Shown here in pieces: positions 1-8,544 of a stretch of 64,000 nt of DNA; positions within the stretch are counted from its first letter, which is position 1; every line of letters begins with the position of its first letter. A program made the position numbers and the translations under genes. Source of the DNA: Oleispira sp963851095. GTDB lineage: Bacteria > Pseudomonadota > Gammaproteobacteria > Pseudomonadales > Oceanobacteraceae. The stretch lies in contig CAWKOX010000003.1 of NCBI GenBank assembly GCA_963851095.1, positions 1 through 64,000 on the forward strand, given 5' to 3'. The notes under the pieces were generated by a model. It worked only from the letters and a program-made list of their open reading frames with translations, did not search any database and had not been told where the DNA came from.

Positions 1-30
1 TAGGCAGCTACTATGATGGATGTCCTATTT
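1..30 (+). repeat. 30-bp terminal repeat motif (also 202-231, 565-594, 707-736)
   Basis: The motif TAGGCAGCTACTATGATGGA plus TGTCCTATTT appears four times in the first 740 bases, always on the same strand. Between 31 and 74 it is followed by a (TG)n-rich microsatellite-like tract with another TGTCCTATTTG. Copies 2 and 4 form the right ends of the 137-bp repeat; copies 1 and 3 stand alone. Confidence 0.85.
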
Positions 31-94
31 GTGTGTGTGTGTGTGTGTGTCCTGTGTCCTATTTGTGTGTGTGTGAGATAAGGTGTTGATTCTA

Positions 95-231
95 CAGCGA
101 TGAGTGATTTGCGTGGTTTTGGCATAATGATCACCAAGCTAAATTAATGGAATAATTTAACTTTAGATCAATATTTAAAAATACAACTTAAAGCGCTACA
201 TTAGGCAGCTACTATGATGGATGTCCTATTT
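95..231 (+). repeat. 137-bp direct repeat, copy 1
   Basis: This stretch matches 600-736 with scattered substitutions and no length change. It starts at CAGCGATGAGTGA and ends with the motif TAGGCAGCTACTATGATGGA followed by TGTCCTATTT. The terminal 30-bp part occurs on its own at 1-30 and 565-594. The two long copies flank an IS30 transposase remnant. The ending resembles the terminal sequence of some REP/RAYT-type elements, but that is inference. Confidence 0.85.
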
Positions 232-490
232 GTGCTGTGCTATTTGTGTTGTTTTTTAAAAGAGGCCTCTGGGAGCGAAATTTCATCCTCCATTTATACA
301 TTGAATGTGCTGGATTCGGATAATAAGTAGGGACGTAATAATCAGTTGCATTCCGTTTTATTTCACGGCTGATTGTGCTGTGTGAGCGGTTTAATCTCCT
401 AGCTATTTCACGAATTGACTCATTGCCACAGTGAAACCATGAATAAATTAACTGACGTTCGGTTAATCTAAGATGTGTATAGCTTTTCAT
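212..490 (-). pseudogene. IS30-family transposase, N-terminal remnant
   Basis: The peptide begins MKSYTHLRLTERQLIYSWFH and continues with a helix-turn-helix of the IS30 type (SIREIARRLNRSHSTISREI). This is the DNA-binding N-terminus of a transposase that is normally over 300 residues long. After about 70 residues the frame runs into the 30-bp repeat at 202-231 and ends, so the DDE catalytic domain is gone. I take the second in-frame Met (490) as start, because family members begin just before the HTH. No matching terminal inverted repeats were found, so this is a fragment trapped between the 137-bp repeats. Confidence 0.75.
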
Positions 491-599
491 AATGTTCACC
501 ACCCAAAATCCTTTCATTGATTATAGAGGGTGGTGCAATTCATGTTTGAACCTGGCCGCTACATTAGGCAGCTACTATGATGGATGTCCTATTTGTTTG

Positions 600-736
600 C
601 AGCGATGAGTGACTTTCGCGGTTTAGGCATAATTATCACCAAGCTAAATTAAAAGACTAATTTAACTTTAGATCAATACTTTATTATCCTACTTAAAGCG
701 TTACATTAGGCAGCTACTATAATGGATGTCCTATTT
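600..736 (+). repeat. 137-bp direct repeat, copy 2
   Basis: Second copy of the repeat at 95-231, diverged at roughly one base in ten. It ends with the same 30-bp motif (707-736), carrying one A for G change in CTACTATAATGG. After it, short TTGTCCTATTT-like fragments repeat again up to about 780. Confidence 0.85.
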
Positions 737-788
737 GCTTGTATTTACTTGTTGTTTGTCCTATTTTCTTGTTGTTTGTTATTCCCAT

Positions 789-1268
789 TTACTGCTCAGC
801 ATACACTACACATTGCGCTGAATTCTCACCCTCACCAAAACCTATGTAGCGGATATAAATTGCTTTAGTTTCATCATAACCATCATCGGATGCAAACGAA
901 AAACAATAATTTCTCCATGATGAAGCATAAAGATTGAATTTAGCATCAAAAAACAATCTAACTCCTCTAGTACCGTATTTCATAGAAGAAAACTTACCAG
1001 AATATTCTTTGTAATCCTTCTCAGAATAGCTATTCCAAATACCATTTTCTGTTTTAAAGGACACAACACCAGCAATAGGTAACCAGATCAAAGCAACAAA
1101 AAAAACAATAGCTATAAATAGATATGCTTTATAAGGCCCGCACCTCTGCTTAATGTAGTCTACTGATTTATACAAGCTATAAATAATAGCCAAAAAAGCG
1201 CAAACACTAAACAGAATATAAAATATCCCTCCTATAATGGAAGGAGGTTCCATCTCAAAAACAATCAT
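789..1268 (-). CDS. Small membrane protein, candidate immunity protein
   Basis: A 159-residue protein with two strongly hydrophobic segments near the N-terminus (about residues 10-30 and 46-68), followed by a soluble domain with several aromatic residues and two Cys. I do not recognise a family. Its start codon overlaps the stop of the preceding gene fragment by four bases (ATGA). This tight coupling is typical of polymorphic-toxin tips and their immunity genes. Two-helix membrane proteins are common as immunity proteins to membrane-targeting effectors, but no toxin domain was identified here, so the role is a guess from context. Confidence 0.45.
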   Translation of the reverse strand: MIVFEMEPPSIIGGIFYILFSVCAFLAIIYSLYKSVDYIKQRCGPYKAYLFIAIVFFVALIWLPIAGVVSFKTENGIWNSYSEKDYKEYSGKFSSMKYGTRGVRLFFDAKFNLYASSWRNYCFSFASDDGYDETKAIYIRYIGFGEGENSAQCVVYAEQ

Positions 1269-1795
1269 CTATTCTCTCTATTACTTGGCACTGTAACTCC
1301 GTTATTTCTATTACTCGCCACCCCATCAATGCCGTTACCATAAGTTAAGTTAACTAATCCGTAAATAGCTTTACCAGCCCAACCCCAATCATAACCACGT
1401 TCCTCTGCTGTTAAAAACTGAGAACTTGAAATCGCATATTCATAATCAACACCAACCCCTCCCCAAACAGGAGACTCTATAGGGTCCTCTATTGTTACTG
1501 CAATTCCCACTTGAGCAAAAGGAACATCTCCCTTATCCGTAAACAAAAGTCCTTGACCATAGCTTGCCTCTGCACCAGCCACATATTGCCCACTAACAAA
1601 ACCATCATAAGCGGCGCTGTGTCCACTCACAAGATCATTTACTGAGTCAACTCCCCAAGCCTTAGCGACATTCGCACCAGCAAGAAATTCAAAACCAAGT
1701 ACATCAGTATTAGGCTCATGATTAAAACCAAGTGCAATATCAACACGACCCTGATTGTCTGCTCCAAATGAAAGACAATCAAGGCAATCAAGGGG
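1265..1795 (-). pseudogene. C-terminal remnant of a large secreted/polymorphic-toxin-like protein
   Basis: An open frame of about 176 codons that starts without a credible initiation codon immediately beside the left inverted repeat of the RAYT element (1787-1810) and ends in a 4-bp overlap with the downstream membrane protein. It contains Gly/Asn-rich sequence such as FEFLAGANVAKAWGVDSVND and SGQYVAGAEASYGQG. An internal GTG at 1630 could start a 121-residue product. The lack of a 5' part, the mobile-element junction and the coupling to a small membrane gene suggest the tip of a toxin whose body was lost. The family is not recognised. Confidence 0.4.
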
Positions 1796-2604
1796 TCAGA
1801 GTACTTGATTCTTCAAAAACGCTAAAGACTTACGATCCCCTCCATGCTTATCACGACTGATACCAATTTTTTCTTCTATCTTTCTCTTGAATCGATCATC
1901 ACCTAGAACCCACTCTTTTGAAAGTGCTAACCTTATTTCATTTAAATCCAACTCAGGCATCAGCCCTTTAAATAAACTTCGATAAATCTGTTGTCTTTTT
2001 TCACTGTTTTTATCAAGTTTGAGATATTCCTCATGCGGCGTGATTAATTTTACTTGGCGACCCACCCCGTTATGTTGAAAGCTAGACCACGGGTACTCAC
2101 TTGCGTGGGCGACCATACCTGCACGTACTGGATTCAATTCAATATATCGATACACGGTTAATAAGTATCGTTCTGTTTCTACAACACTAGATTTGAATCT
2201 ACCCTCCCATAAAGTACCCGTACGTTGATGCGCAGAATTAAAATAACGAACATATTTACGCCCCAAACTTTGCATCATTCGACTTATGTCACCATCTCCA
2301 TTGGCGTCACCAACATGTGTACATGATTCGTCATTAAAACGTAGGCATGAATGGCAATACCCGATGATTCTGCCGAGTCTTTTAGATAGGTTAAATACGT
2401 TGCGTAATCTTGTTCGGTGTAGAAACAAGGTTCACGGTTATTACCACGCTGAACAATGTGATATGAACATCCTTGTATAAATATACGAGGTAGGCGCGCC
2501 ATTAGAAATTCCTTTTCTAAATTATAGTCACGCCTATAAAATCAGTTTAGCTTTCAGCAATCAATCAGGTAAAAGTCTAAAATCAAGCACTCTGACCCCT
2601 TGAT
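1787..2604 (-). mobile_element. RAYT/IS200-like element with inverted ends
   Basis: The left end (1787-1810) and the reverse complement of the right end (2581-2604) match at 23 of 24 positions; the shared core is AAGGGGTCAGAGT. They enclose one REP-associated tyrosine transposase frame, whose stop codon TGA lies inside the left repeat. Outside the right end, the sequence CCCCTTGATG is repeated in tandem up to 2652. The element abuts the toxin-like remnant on one side and the amtB terminator on the other. Confidence 0.7.
1796..2502 (-). pseudogene. REP-associated tyrosine transposase (Y1/RAYT), frameshifted
   Basis: The first frame (start at 2502) begins MARLPRIFIQGCSYHIVQRG and carries the HUH metal-binding pair as NHVHML. 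The frame then stops at 2284, but the continuation is found in another frame: SLGRKYVRYFNSAHQRTGTL with the likely catalytic Tyr, then ERYLLTVYRYIELNPVRAGM and the C-terminal GGDRKS signature. The break lies near 2284-2300, in ATGGAGATGGTGACATAA. Family members are 220-320 residues long and have single-strand nuclease activity on REP-like hairpins. With the frameshift, no complete enzyme can be made unless ribosomes shift, for which no slippery heptamer is evident. Confidence 0.8.
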
Positions 2605-2652
2605 GGACCCCTTGATGCCTTGATGATGGACCCCTTGATGACCCCTTGATGA
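2591..2652. repeat. Tandem CCCCTTGATG repeats
   Basis: The unit CCCCTTGATG or its shorter form CCTTGATG occurs five times between the RAYT right end and the amtB terminator, separated by GGA or nothing. The left flank of the element has two related AATCAAGG units (1777-1794). The pattern suggests repeated slippage or insertion at the element ends. Confidence 0.75.
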
Positions 2653-2657
2653 GAGCA

Positions 2658-2684
2658 TAAAAAAGGCCAGCAAAAGCTGACCTT
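2658..2684 (-). terminator. Rho-independent terminator of amtB
   Basis: On the minus strand, a GGTCAGC / GCTGGCC stem with a TTTT loop is followed by six T residues. It sits about 30 bases past the amtB stop. Confidence 0.8.
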
Positions 2685-2711
2685 AATTCAAGCACTAGTA
2701 TCAAACATTCA

Positions 2712-3950
2712 TTAATCGTCTGAGTTAGCACCAATTTTATGGATCGATAAATCAGCACCGTTAAACTCAGATTCTTCATCTAAGCGAATACCTACAATTT
2801 TATCGACTAAGCCATAAACGATAAAGCCACCGGTCAAAGCAACAGTAACACCGGCTAGCGAACCAATTAGCTGAGACATAAAGCTCACGCCGCCCATTCC
2901 GCCGAAGGCTTCTAAGCCAAAGATACCAGCCGCAATACCGCCCCATAAACCACACAGACCGTGCAATGGCCATACACCTAATACATCATCAAACTTAGGG
3001 AATTTGTTTTGTACATACGTAAAGGCAAATACGAACAGACCACCGGCCAGCGCTCCCACGAATAACGCACCAATAGGATGCATTACATCAGAACCAGCAC
3101 ACACAGCAACCAAACCCGCTAGCGGACCGTTATGAATAAAGCCTGGGTCTTTCTTACCTACAACCATCGCTGAAATAGTTCCGCCAACCATCGCCATTAA
3201 GCTATTTACTGCAACTAAGCCCGAAATGCCCTCAATGGTTTGTGCTGACATCACGTTAAAACCAAACCAACCAACGGCTAAGATCCAAGCACCTAAAGCT
3301 AAAAACGGAATATTTGAAGGGGCGAAAGCAACTACTCGGCCATCACGGTAACGGCCCTTACGAGAACCCAATATCAAGATCGCGGCAAAACCAATCCAGC
3401 CACCCACGCCATGAACAACAATTGAACCTGCAAAATCATGGAAGCCTGCACCATAAGTCGCTTCTAACCAACCTTGAAAGTTGAAGCCTAATACCGTATT
3501 GCCGTTCCAGATTATGCCTTCAAAAAATGGGTATACCAAAGCAACAATAAATGACGATGCGATTAACATGGGGTAGAACTTAGCGCGCTCTGCAACACCG
3601 CCCGATACGATGGCAGGAATAGCAGCAGCGAAGGTTAATAGAAAGAAGAATTTAACCAGCTCATAACCGTTTTTCTCGACCAACTCGTTAGCGCCTACTA
3701 AAAAATCCATGCCGTAAGCGATTTGGTAGCCGACAAAGAAATAAGCAATGGTTGAAATACCAAAGTCCGTTAAGATTTTAACCAAGGCATTCACTTGGTT
3801 TTTATGGCGAACGGTTCCTACTTCTAAAAAGGCAAAACCTGCGTGCATGGCTAATACCATGATCGCCCCTAGTAGAATGAACATCGTATTTGAACTTTGA
3901 ACTAAAGTTTCAACCGCACTCGATACACTTGCTATATTTTCTGTCGCCAC
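2712..3950 (-). CDS. amtB: Ammonium transporter (Amt family)
   Basis: A 412-residue inner-membrane channel for NH3/NH4+ uptake, with about 11 hydrophobic segments. The family's twin pore histidines are visible at about residues 180 (VVHGVGG) and 330 (PLHGLCGLWGG). The conserved motifs HAGFAFLEVG (near 36) and SGGVAERAKF (near 116) are present. There is no cleavable signal peptide. The start is GTG, with AAGGGG seven bases upstream. No glnK/glnB gene is adjacent, unlike the usual enterobacterial arrangement. It is a single-gene unit with its own terminator. Confidence 0.93.
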   Translation of the reverse strand: MATENIASVSSAVETLVQSSNTMFILLGAIMVLAMHAGFAFLEVGTVRHKNQVNALVKILTDFGISTIAYFFVGYQIAYGMDFLVGANELVEKNGYELVKFFFLLTFAAAIPAIVSGGVAERAKFYPMLIASSFIVALVYPFFEGIIWNGNTVLGFNFQGWLEATYGAGFHDFAGSIVVHGVGGWIGFAAILILGSRKGRYRDGRVVAFAPSNIPFLALGAWILAVGWFGFNVMSAQTIEGISGLVAVNSLMAMVGGTISAMVVGKKDPGFIHNGPLAGLVAVCAGSDVMHPIGALFVGALAGGLFVFAFTYVQNKFPKFDDVLGVWPLHGLCGLWGGIAAGIFGLEAFGGMGGVSFMSQLIGSLAGVTVALTGGFIVYGLVDKIVGIRLDEESEFNGADLSIHKIGANSDD

Positions 3951-4064
3951 GTTAAGGCCCCTTTACACATTTTTATAAAGCCTAGCGATCAAACCAGACA
4001 ATGACTATTTAGCTAGGCAAAGCAGGTATCGTACCAATTTGTCATCATTGGCAAAATTAGAAGC

Positions 4065-4108
4065 AAAAAAAAGCGCTTCATTTCTGTGCAATGACAGTAA
4101 TGAAGCGC
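4065..4108 (-). terminator. Rho-independent terminator of rlmKL
   Basis: On the minus strand, GCGCTTCATT pairs perfectly with AATGAAGCGC around a 16-base loop, followed by eight T residues. It begins about 25 bases after the rlmKL stop codon. Confidence 0.88.
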
Positions 4109-4132
4109 CCTAGAAAGAAGCCTAGTAATTTC

Positions 4133-6454
4133 TTACTTCTTTTTTCCGTGTTTTATTTCGAAGCAGTGATGGATGTTAGCGCGTCGTGCATAATCATTAG
4201 GCACTGATTTGGCGCTTACATTTTCAATAGTGAACTGTTTTAGTGCACCCTCATCCATATCGAATTTTCGTAAGTTGTTCGAGAAGATCAAAAGACCGTG
4301 CTTGGTTAAGCGCGCCATCGCCATTTCAATTAACTCAACATGGTCGCGCTGAATATCCAACACCCCTTCCATCTTCTTTGAATTAGAAAAAGTTGGTGGA
4401 TCCATAAAGATCAAGTCGTACTTCTCTTCTTCGGTTTGATCTTGAATAGTTTTTAGCCACTCACGGCAATCCGCCTCAATGAACTTATGCTTTTCGTCTT
4501 TCTTTTCAGCCTCTGACTGACCCCAAGGATTTGATGCCCCACGAGAGCTTCCTTTGGTACCACTGGCTGAGTGCATCGCCGCAACCTTACCCTGATTACC
4601 TTGAGTCGTATTTTTCAAGAATCCATTTAAACGGAAGTTATCTTCTGCCCAGCTTAAGTATGTTTTTGATAAATCAACCGAGGTCGTTGTTTTAGCACCT
4701 GCAACTGCTGCATGAACACTGGCGGTAGCGGTGTAGCAGAAAAGATTCAAGAAGCGCTGACCTTTAGCGATCGAGGCGATTTTTAGGCGTGTTGGGCGAT
4801 GATCTAAGAACAAACCCGTATCAAGGTAATCTTGTAAATTGACCCAAATCTTAGCATTACCTTCGATCACTTCCATGCGGCGCGATTCGGCCTCTTGCTG
4901 GAAGTCACTATTACGCTGGTATTGCTTCTTGCCCGACTGACGTTCGCGACGCTTCAAAACAATATTTTCTTTTGCAATCCCGGTCACTTCCGGCAAAACC
5001 CCAAGAAGATCCAAGATGCGGCGTTCAGCTTTATTAGGGTCGATGGTTTTAGGCGCAACGTATTCTTGTACGTGAAGCGAGTCGTTATACATATCGATGG
5101 CGACTGAATATTCAGGTAAATCAGCGTCATAGATTCGATAGCAACTAATGTTTTCGCGCTTAGCCCATTTACGCAATGGCTTTAGGTTCTTTTTAAGACG
5201 GTTAGCAAAAGCTTCTACTGGACCTCGAATGGCCGTGGTTAACTCAACCATCGAGCGTTCATCACAGGCATTAAAAACTAAGAACGTACACGGAATAGCA
5301 CCGTTATAAAAACTGTATTTCTTGTGCAATGGGCGGCGAATTGAACGTGCAAGATCAACGTTACCGGTGATCATCGCCATTCCCCAGTCGGGTAAGGTCG
5401 CACGCGTTACTTCATTCAGCTCGTTATATAAAGGAGCCAACTGCGGAAGTTCACTTAAACGCTCACCATAAGGTGGGTTACAAATGATCAAACCACCCGT
5501 TTTAATTGCTTTTTCACGCAACCATAGCTCTTGGAAAGGCTTTGATTGGATTTGTACGTTCTCATCCAATACATCATCACCCGTTCCCGCGCGGGAGAAA
5601 TTCGAAAGCGTCGCTTCAATTTGATCAGGGTTGCTATCATAACCAAAAAACTGACTTTTTAAGTTCGCTAGACCATCAGTTCGACGCTGACGCGCTTCGT
5701 TGACAATATCTTGCCAAACACCGCGATCATGCATTTTGAGTGTTTCGAATCCCTGCACTTTACGATTCAAGCCCGGCGCAATGTCCGCGGCCATTAACAG
5801 ACCTTCAATCAATAACGTACCCGAGCCACACATAGGGTCTAGCAGATTTTCACCTTTGGCGGCGCGTGCTGGCCATCCTGCACGAATCAATAACGCGGCT
5901 GCTAGGTTCTCTTTAAGAGGTGCTTGCCCAGGAATAAGGCGATAGCCACGCTTGTGTAAACTGTCGCCCGCAATATTAAGGCTAATGGTAATACGACCAT
6001 GACGTAGCTGAACTTCAATTTTAACATCAGCGTCTTTATCAACATCAGGGCGCGCCCCCACGTCTGCACGGAAACGGTCACAGATCGCATCTTTAATTTT
6101 TTGAGCACCAAACTGAGTGTTATTGACGAACTCTGATTTACCGTGAAAATCAATACGAATACTATTATCAACAGTAAATAAATCTGACCATGGGATGTCA
6201 TACGCCACATCGTACATCTGGTCCACATCGTCTACCTGACTTTCTTTTAGAGGCAACAATAATCGCGTGGCGAGCCTTGTCCATAAACAAAAACGGTACG
6301 CCAGCTCAAGGTCGCCCAACCAGCTAACACCTAAGTGATTTTCTTTAATCACTTCTCCGCCTAACTGTCTGATTTCATCAGCTAAAAGTTGTTCTGCGCC
6401 TTTTGGGCATACCGCAAATATTTCGCGCGGTTGACCCATTGTTAATTCTTGCAT
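4133..6454 (-). CDS. rlmL: 23S rRNA m2G2445/m7G2069 methyltransferase RlmKL
   Basis: A bifunctional two-domain enzyme that methylates G2445 (N2) and G2069 (N7) of 23S rRNA. In order, I see a THUMP-containing N-terminus, a first Rossmann methyltransferase with DPMCGSGTLLIEG and catalytic NPPYGERL, and a second (RlmK) domain with FLNLFCYTATASVHAAVAGA and DPPTFSNSKKM. The length of 773 residues is longer than the usual ~700, mainly because of a polar insertion of some 40 residues in the RlmK domain after the NFRLNG motif (about 4480-4625; it contains GTKGSSRGASNPWGQSEAEK). I prefer the ATG at 6454, with AGG ten bases upstream, over the GTG at 6463. Confidence 0.93.
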   Translation of the reverse strand: MQELTMGQPREIFAVCPKGAEQLLADEIRQLGGEVIKENHLGVSWLGDLELAYRFCLWTRLATRLLLPLKESQVDDVDQMYDVAYDIPWSDLFTVDNSIRIDFHGKSEFVNNTQFGAQKIKDAICDRFRADVGARPDVDKDADVKIEVQLRHGRITISLNIAGDSLHKRGYRLIPGQAPLKENLAAALLIRAGWPARAAKGENLLDPMCGSGTLLIEGLLMAADIAPGLNRKVQGFETLKMHDRGVWQDIVNEARQRRTDGLANLKSQFFGYDSNPDQIEATLSNFSRAGTGDDVLDENVQIQSKPFQELWLREKAIKTGGLIICNPPYGERLSELPQLAPLYNELNEVTRATLPDWGMAMITGNVDLARSIRRPLHKKYSFYNGAIPCTFLVFNACDERSMVELTTAIRGPVEAFANRLKKNLKPLRKWAKRENISCYRIYDADLPEYSVAIDMYNDSLHVQEYVAPKTIDPNKAERRILDLLGVLPEVTGIAKENIVLKRRERQSGKKQYQRNSDFQQEAESRRMEVIEGNAKIWVNLQDYLDTGLFLDHRPTRLKIASIAKGQRFLNLFCYTATASVHAAVAGAKTTTSVDLSKTYLSWAEDNFRLNGFLKNTTQGNQGKVAAMHSASGTKGSSRGASNPWGQSEAEKKDEKHKFIEADCREWLKTIQDQTEEEKYDLIFMDPPTFSNSKKMEGVLDIQRDHVELIEMAMARLTKHGLLIFSNNLRKFDMDEGALKQFTIENVSAKSVPNDYARRANIHHCFEIKHGKKK

Positions 6455-6707
6455 GCTCTGCACACCTAATTTGTCAAATAGCTGATTGTTTTAAGAACCA
6501 GATTTAATAGATAAAAATAATCGTTACAGCCGAGCCGTTAACGCGGTACAACATGTCATGGCATTAAGAACATGAGTGCACATTCTTGATGCCTGACTAA
6601 AAGCCTGCGTAGGTTTGCTTTAGGAAATTTACCTTGAGCGTCTAACCTTTAGCTTTTCTGAGTTTAGCAGGCTTACTGTTTAATATTTTGAGTGAGGATA
6701 ATACTCT

Positions 6708-6902
6708 ATGAAGAAACAGAAACGTGACCAACAGCAACGCGCTTTTACACGTGGTTACCTAGCCGGCGCCGAGCGTCGCTCCAAAGATCTTGCCCCATCG
6801 GGCCCAGCACACGAATCATGGATGTCGGGCTGGCGAGAAGGTCGATCAGATAACTGGGACGGAATGACCGGGGTATCAGGCATTCACAAACTAACTCTCT
6901 AA
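6708..6902 (+). CDS. rmf: Ribosome modulation factor
   Basis: A 64-residue basic protein that binds 70S ribosomes in stationary phase and makes them dimerise into inactive 100S particles. The family signature is clear: RAFTRGYLAGAERRS, then P-x-G-P-A-H-x-S-W-M-S-GWREGRSDNW. It is slightly longer than the E. coli protein (55 residues). GAGG lies 12 bases before the ATG. It is monocistronic, convergent with pyrD, and followed by hairpins at 6929-6944 and 6949-6988. Stationary-phase control is known for the family but cannot be read here. Confidence 0.92.
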   Translation: MKKQKRDQQQRAFTRGYLAGAERRSKDLAPSGPAHESWMSGWREGRSDNWDGMTGVSGIHKLTL

Positions 6903-6948
6903 CGCACTTCTAAAATAATTCATTCATTTCTCCCTTTCGGGAGACTGT

Positions 6949-6988
6949 AAAAAAAGAAAGCCCAGCATAGTTCTGGGCTTTCTTTTTT
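6949..6988. terminator. Bidirectional terminator between rmf and pyrD
   Basis: GAAAGCCCAG pairs with CTGGGCTTTC around CATAGTT, flanked by A and T runs, so it can serve both convergent genes. A smaller hairpin, TCTCCC-TTTC-GGGAGA, precedes it at 6929-6944. Confidence 0.88.
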
Positions 6989-7006
6989 GTCTCATATACT
7001 GCGGTA

Positions 7007-8050
7007 TTATTTATTACGCGCGATATGAGCCGAAATGGCATCGACGCTTTCACGAATCAATTCGGGTCCACGGAAGATAAAGCCACTGTAGATCTGTACT
7101 AATTGAGCACCCGCTTCTATCTTCTCTACCGCACCGGCACCATCCAAGATACCGCCTACGCCAATCACCGGCAGTTTACCATCCAATGCAGCCACCAACG
7201 CAGCCACAGTTTCGGTCGCGGAGTCTTCTAATGGCGCACCACTTAGACCACCCGCTTCTGCACCAAACTTGTGCCCTTCTACGCCTTCACGAGATAGCGT
7301 GGTATTCGTCGCGATCACACCATCAATATTGTTTTTGATCAGCGTTTCTGCTACCAAACGAACATTCTCTTCGTCCATATCCGGAGCAATTTTCACCAAT
7401 ACAGGCTTATAGCCAAATTCTTCAGCTAGCTCTAGCTGACGTGCCTTAATAGGTGCTAACAACTCATCTAAAGTATCGCCAAACTGCAAGTCACGCAGCC
7501 CTGGGGTATTTGGTGAAGAAATATTCACCGTAATATAAGTCGCGTATTCGTAGACTTTGTTTAAGCAAATCAGATAATCATCTACGGCTTTTTCTACAGG
7601 CGTATCAAAGTTCTTACCGATATTGATGCCCAATACGCCTTTAAATTTAGCTTTTTTAACCTGTTCAACTAGATGATCAACACCTTTATTATTGAAGCCC
7701 ATGCGGTTGATAATGGCTTGTTTGTCAGCAATTCGGAATAATCGTGGTTTAGGATTACCGGGCTGAGGGCGAGGAGTAATGGTTCCAATTTCGATTGAGC
7801 CAAAACCTAAACGCGCGAATGCATCAATATAATCACCATTTTTATCCAAACCGGCTGCTAGGCCTACTGGGTTTGGATAAGTAATACCCATCACTTCAAT
7901 TGGGCAATCTGGGATTTTAGGCGCCATATAAGACAATAAAGATAAACGCTCTGCAGCGCCAAGCATATCAAGGCCAAGTTCATGAGACGTTTCGCCACTC
8001 ATTTTGAACATTACTTTTCGTACTAAACCGTACCAATCGAAACCTGACAT
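7007..8050 (-). CDS. pyrD: Dihydroorotate dehydrogenase (quinone), class 2
   Basis: A 347-residue membrane-associated FMN enzyme that oxidises dihydroorotate to orotate with quinone, the fourth step of pyrimidine synthesis. The N-terminal amphipathic helix region (FDWYGLVRKVMFKMSGE) marks class 2. FMN and substrate motifs are GLAAGLDKNGDYID, INRMGFNN, and NISSPNTPGLR with the catalytic Ser. The C-terminal IGVGGI phosphate-binding loop is present. The longer open frame begins at 8104, but MSGFDWYGL at 8050 matches family starts and has GGCGAAG upstream. Confidence 0.95.
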   Translation of the reverse strand: MSGFDWYGLVRKVMFKMSGETSHELGLDMLGAAERLSLLSYMAPKIPDCPIEVMGITYPNPVGLAAGLDKNGDYIDAFARLGFGSIEIGTITPRPQPGNPKPRLFRIADKQAIINRMGFNNKGVDHLVEQVKKAKFKGVLGINIGKNFDTPVEKAVDDYLICLNKVYEYATYITVNISSPNTPGLRDLQFGDTLDELLAPIKARQLELAEEFGYKPVLVKIAPDMDEENVRLVAETLIKNNIDGVIATNTTLSREGVEGHKFGAEAGGLSGAPLEDSATETVAALVAALDGKLPVIGVGGILDGAGAVEKIEAGAQLVQIYSGFIFRGPELIRESVDAISAHIARNK

Positions 8051-8258
8051 TATCTTCGCCTTTTGAGTTTTGCTTAAGTTTGAAATTTTCTTAAGATTGC
8101 ACACGCTAAAAATCGCGCACAGTATACGACAGCAAGGCTAATTTTTAAACGTTTAAAGCCTTCGAGTCAGGCATTAAAAGGCTATTTATAGTGATATTAG
8201 AGTTATATGAGAGGGATATATTCGTTTAACGTGTTGAAGCGCTTAAAGCATCACTGCT

Positions 8259-8480
8259 TTAAGCCAGCCGGGAAATACCATCAAACTTATTATTGCCATC
8301 GAAGCATATTTTGAACGTGCCGTGAATGCCTTCATGGCCTACCACATTTTTTAAAATCCCTGCCGGAAAGCGGACAATACGACCATCTGTCGCGGTAGCC
8401 ACTACAGTATGTACCTGCCCTTGATAAAAGTTGAGATAATCTTCACGAGATATATGGAGGGAAACGATAATTTCTTTCAT
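8259..8480 (-). CDS. DUF2835 family protein
   Basis: A small protein of 73 residues if started at MKEIIVSLHIS. It shows the DUF2835 pattern: ISREDYLNFYQGQVHTVVA, then DGRIVRFPAGIL, GIHGTF and NNKFDGISRL. The function of the family is unknown. A longer frame from 8546 would add 22 residues, but that start would overlap the start of the divergent methyltransferase and exceeds the family length, so I prefer 8480. However, its GGAG lies directly against the ATG, so the start remains uncertain. Confidence 0.75.
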   Translation of the reverse strand: MKEIIVSLHISREDYLNFYQGQVHTVVATATDGRIVRFPAGILKNVVGHEGIHGTFKICFDGNNKFDGISRLA

Positions 8481-8544
8481 CTCCGGATAATAGCCAACCT
8501 GCTTAACGGCTTCAAGCACTTGTCCGAAACTGATAGAATGGCGC

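Noticed and set aside
5902..6228. A 108-codon hydrophobic minus-strand frame
   Set aside because: It overlaps the RlmKL THUMP region in another frame, and RlmKL matches its family there.
6929..6944. TCTCCC-TTTC-GGGAGA hairpin after rmf as an independent regulatory RNA
   Set aside because: It is short and directly followed by the real terminator, so it is more simply part of the transcript end.
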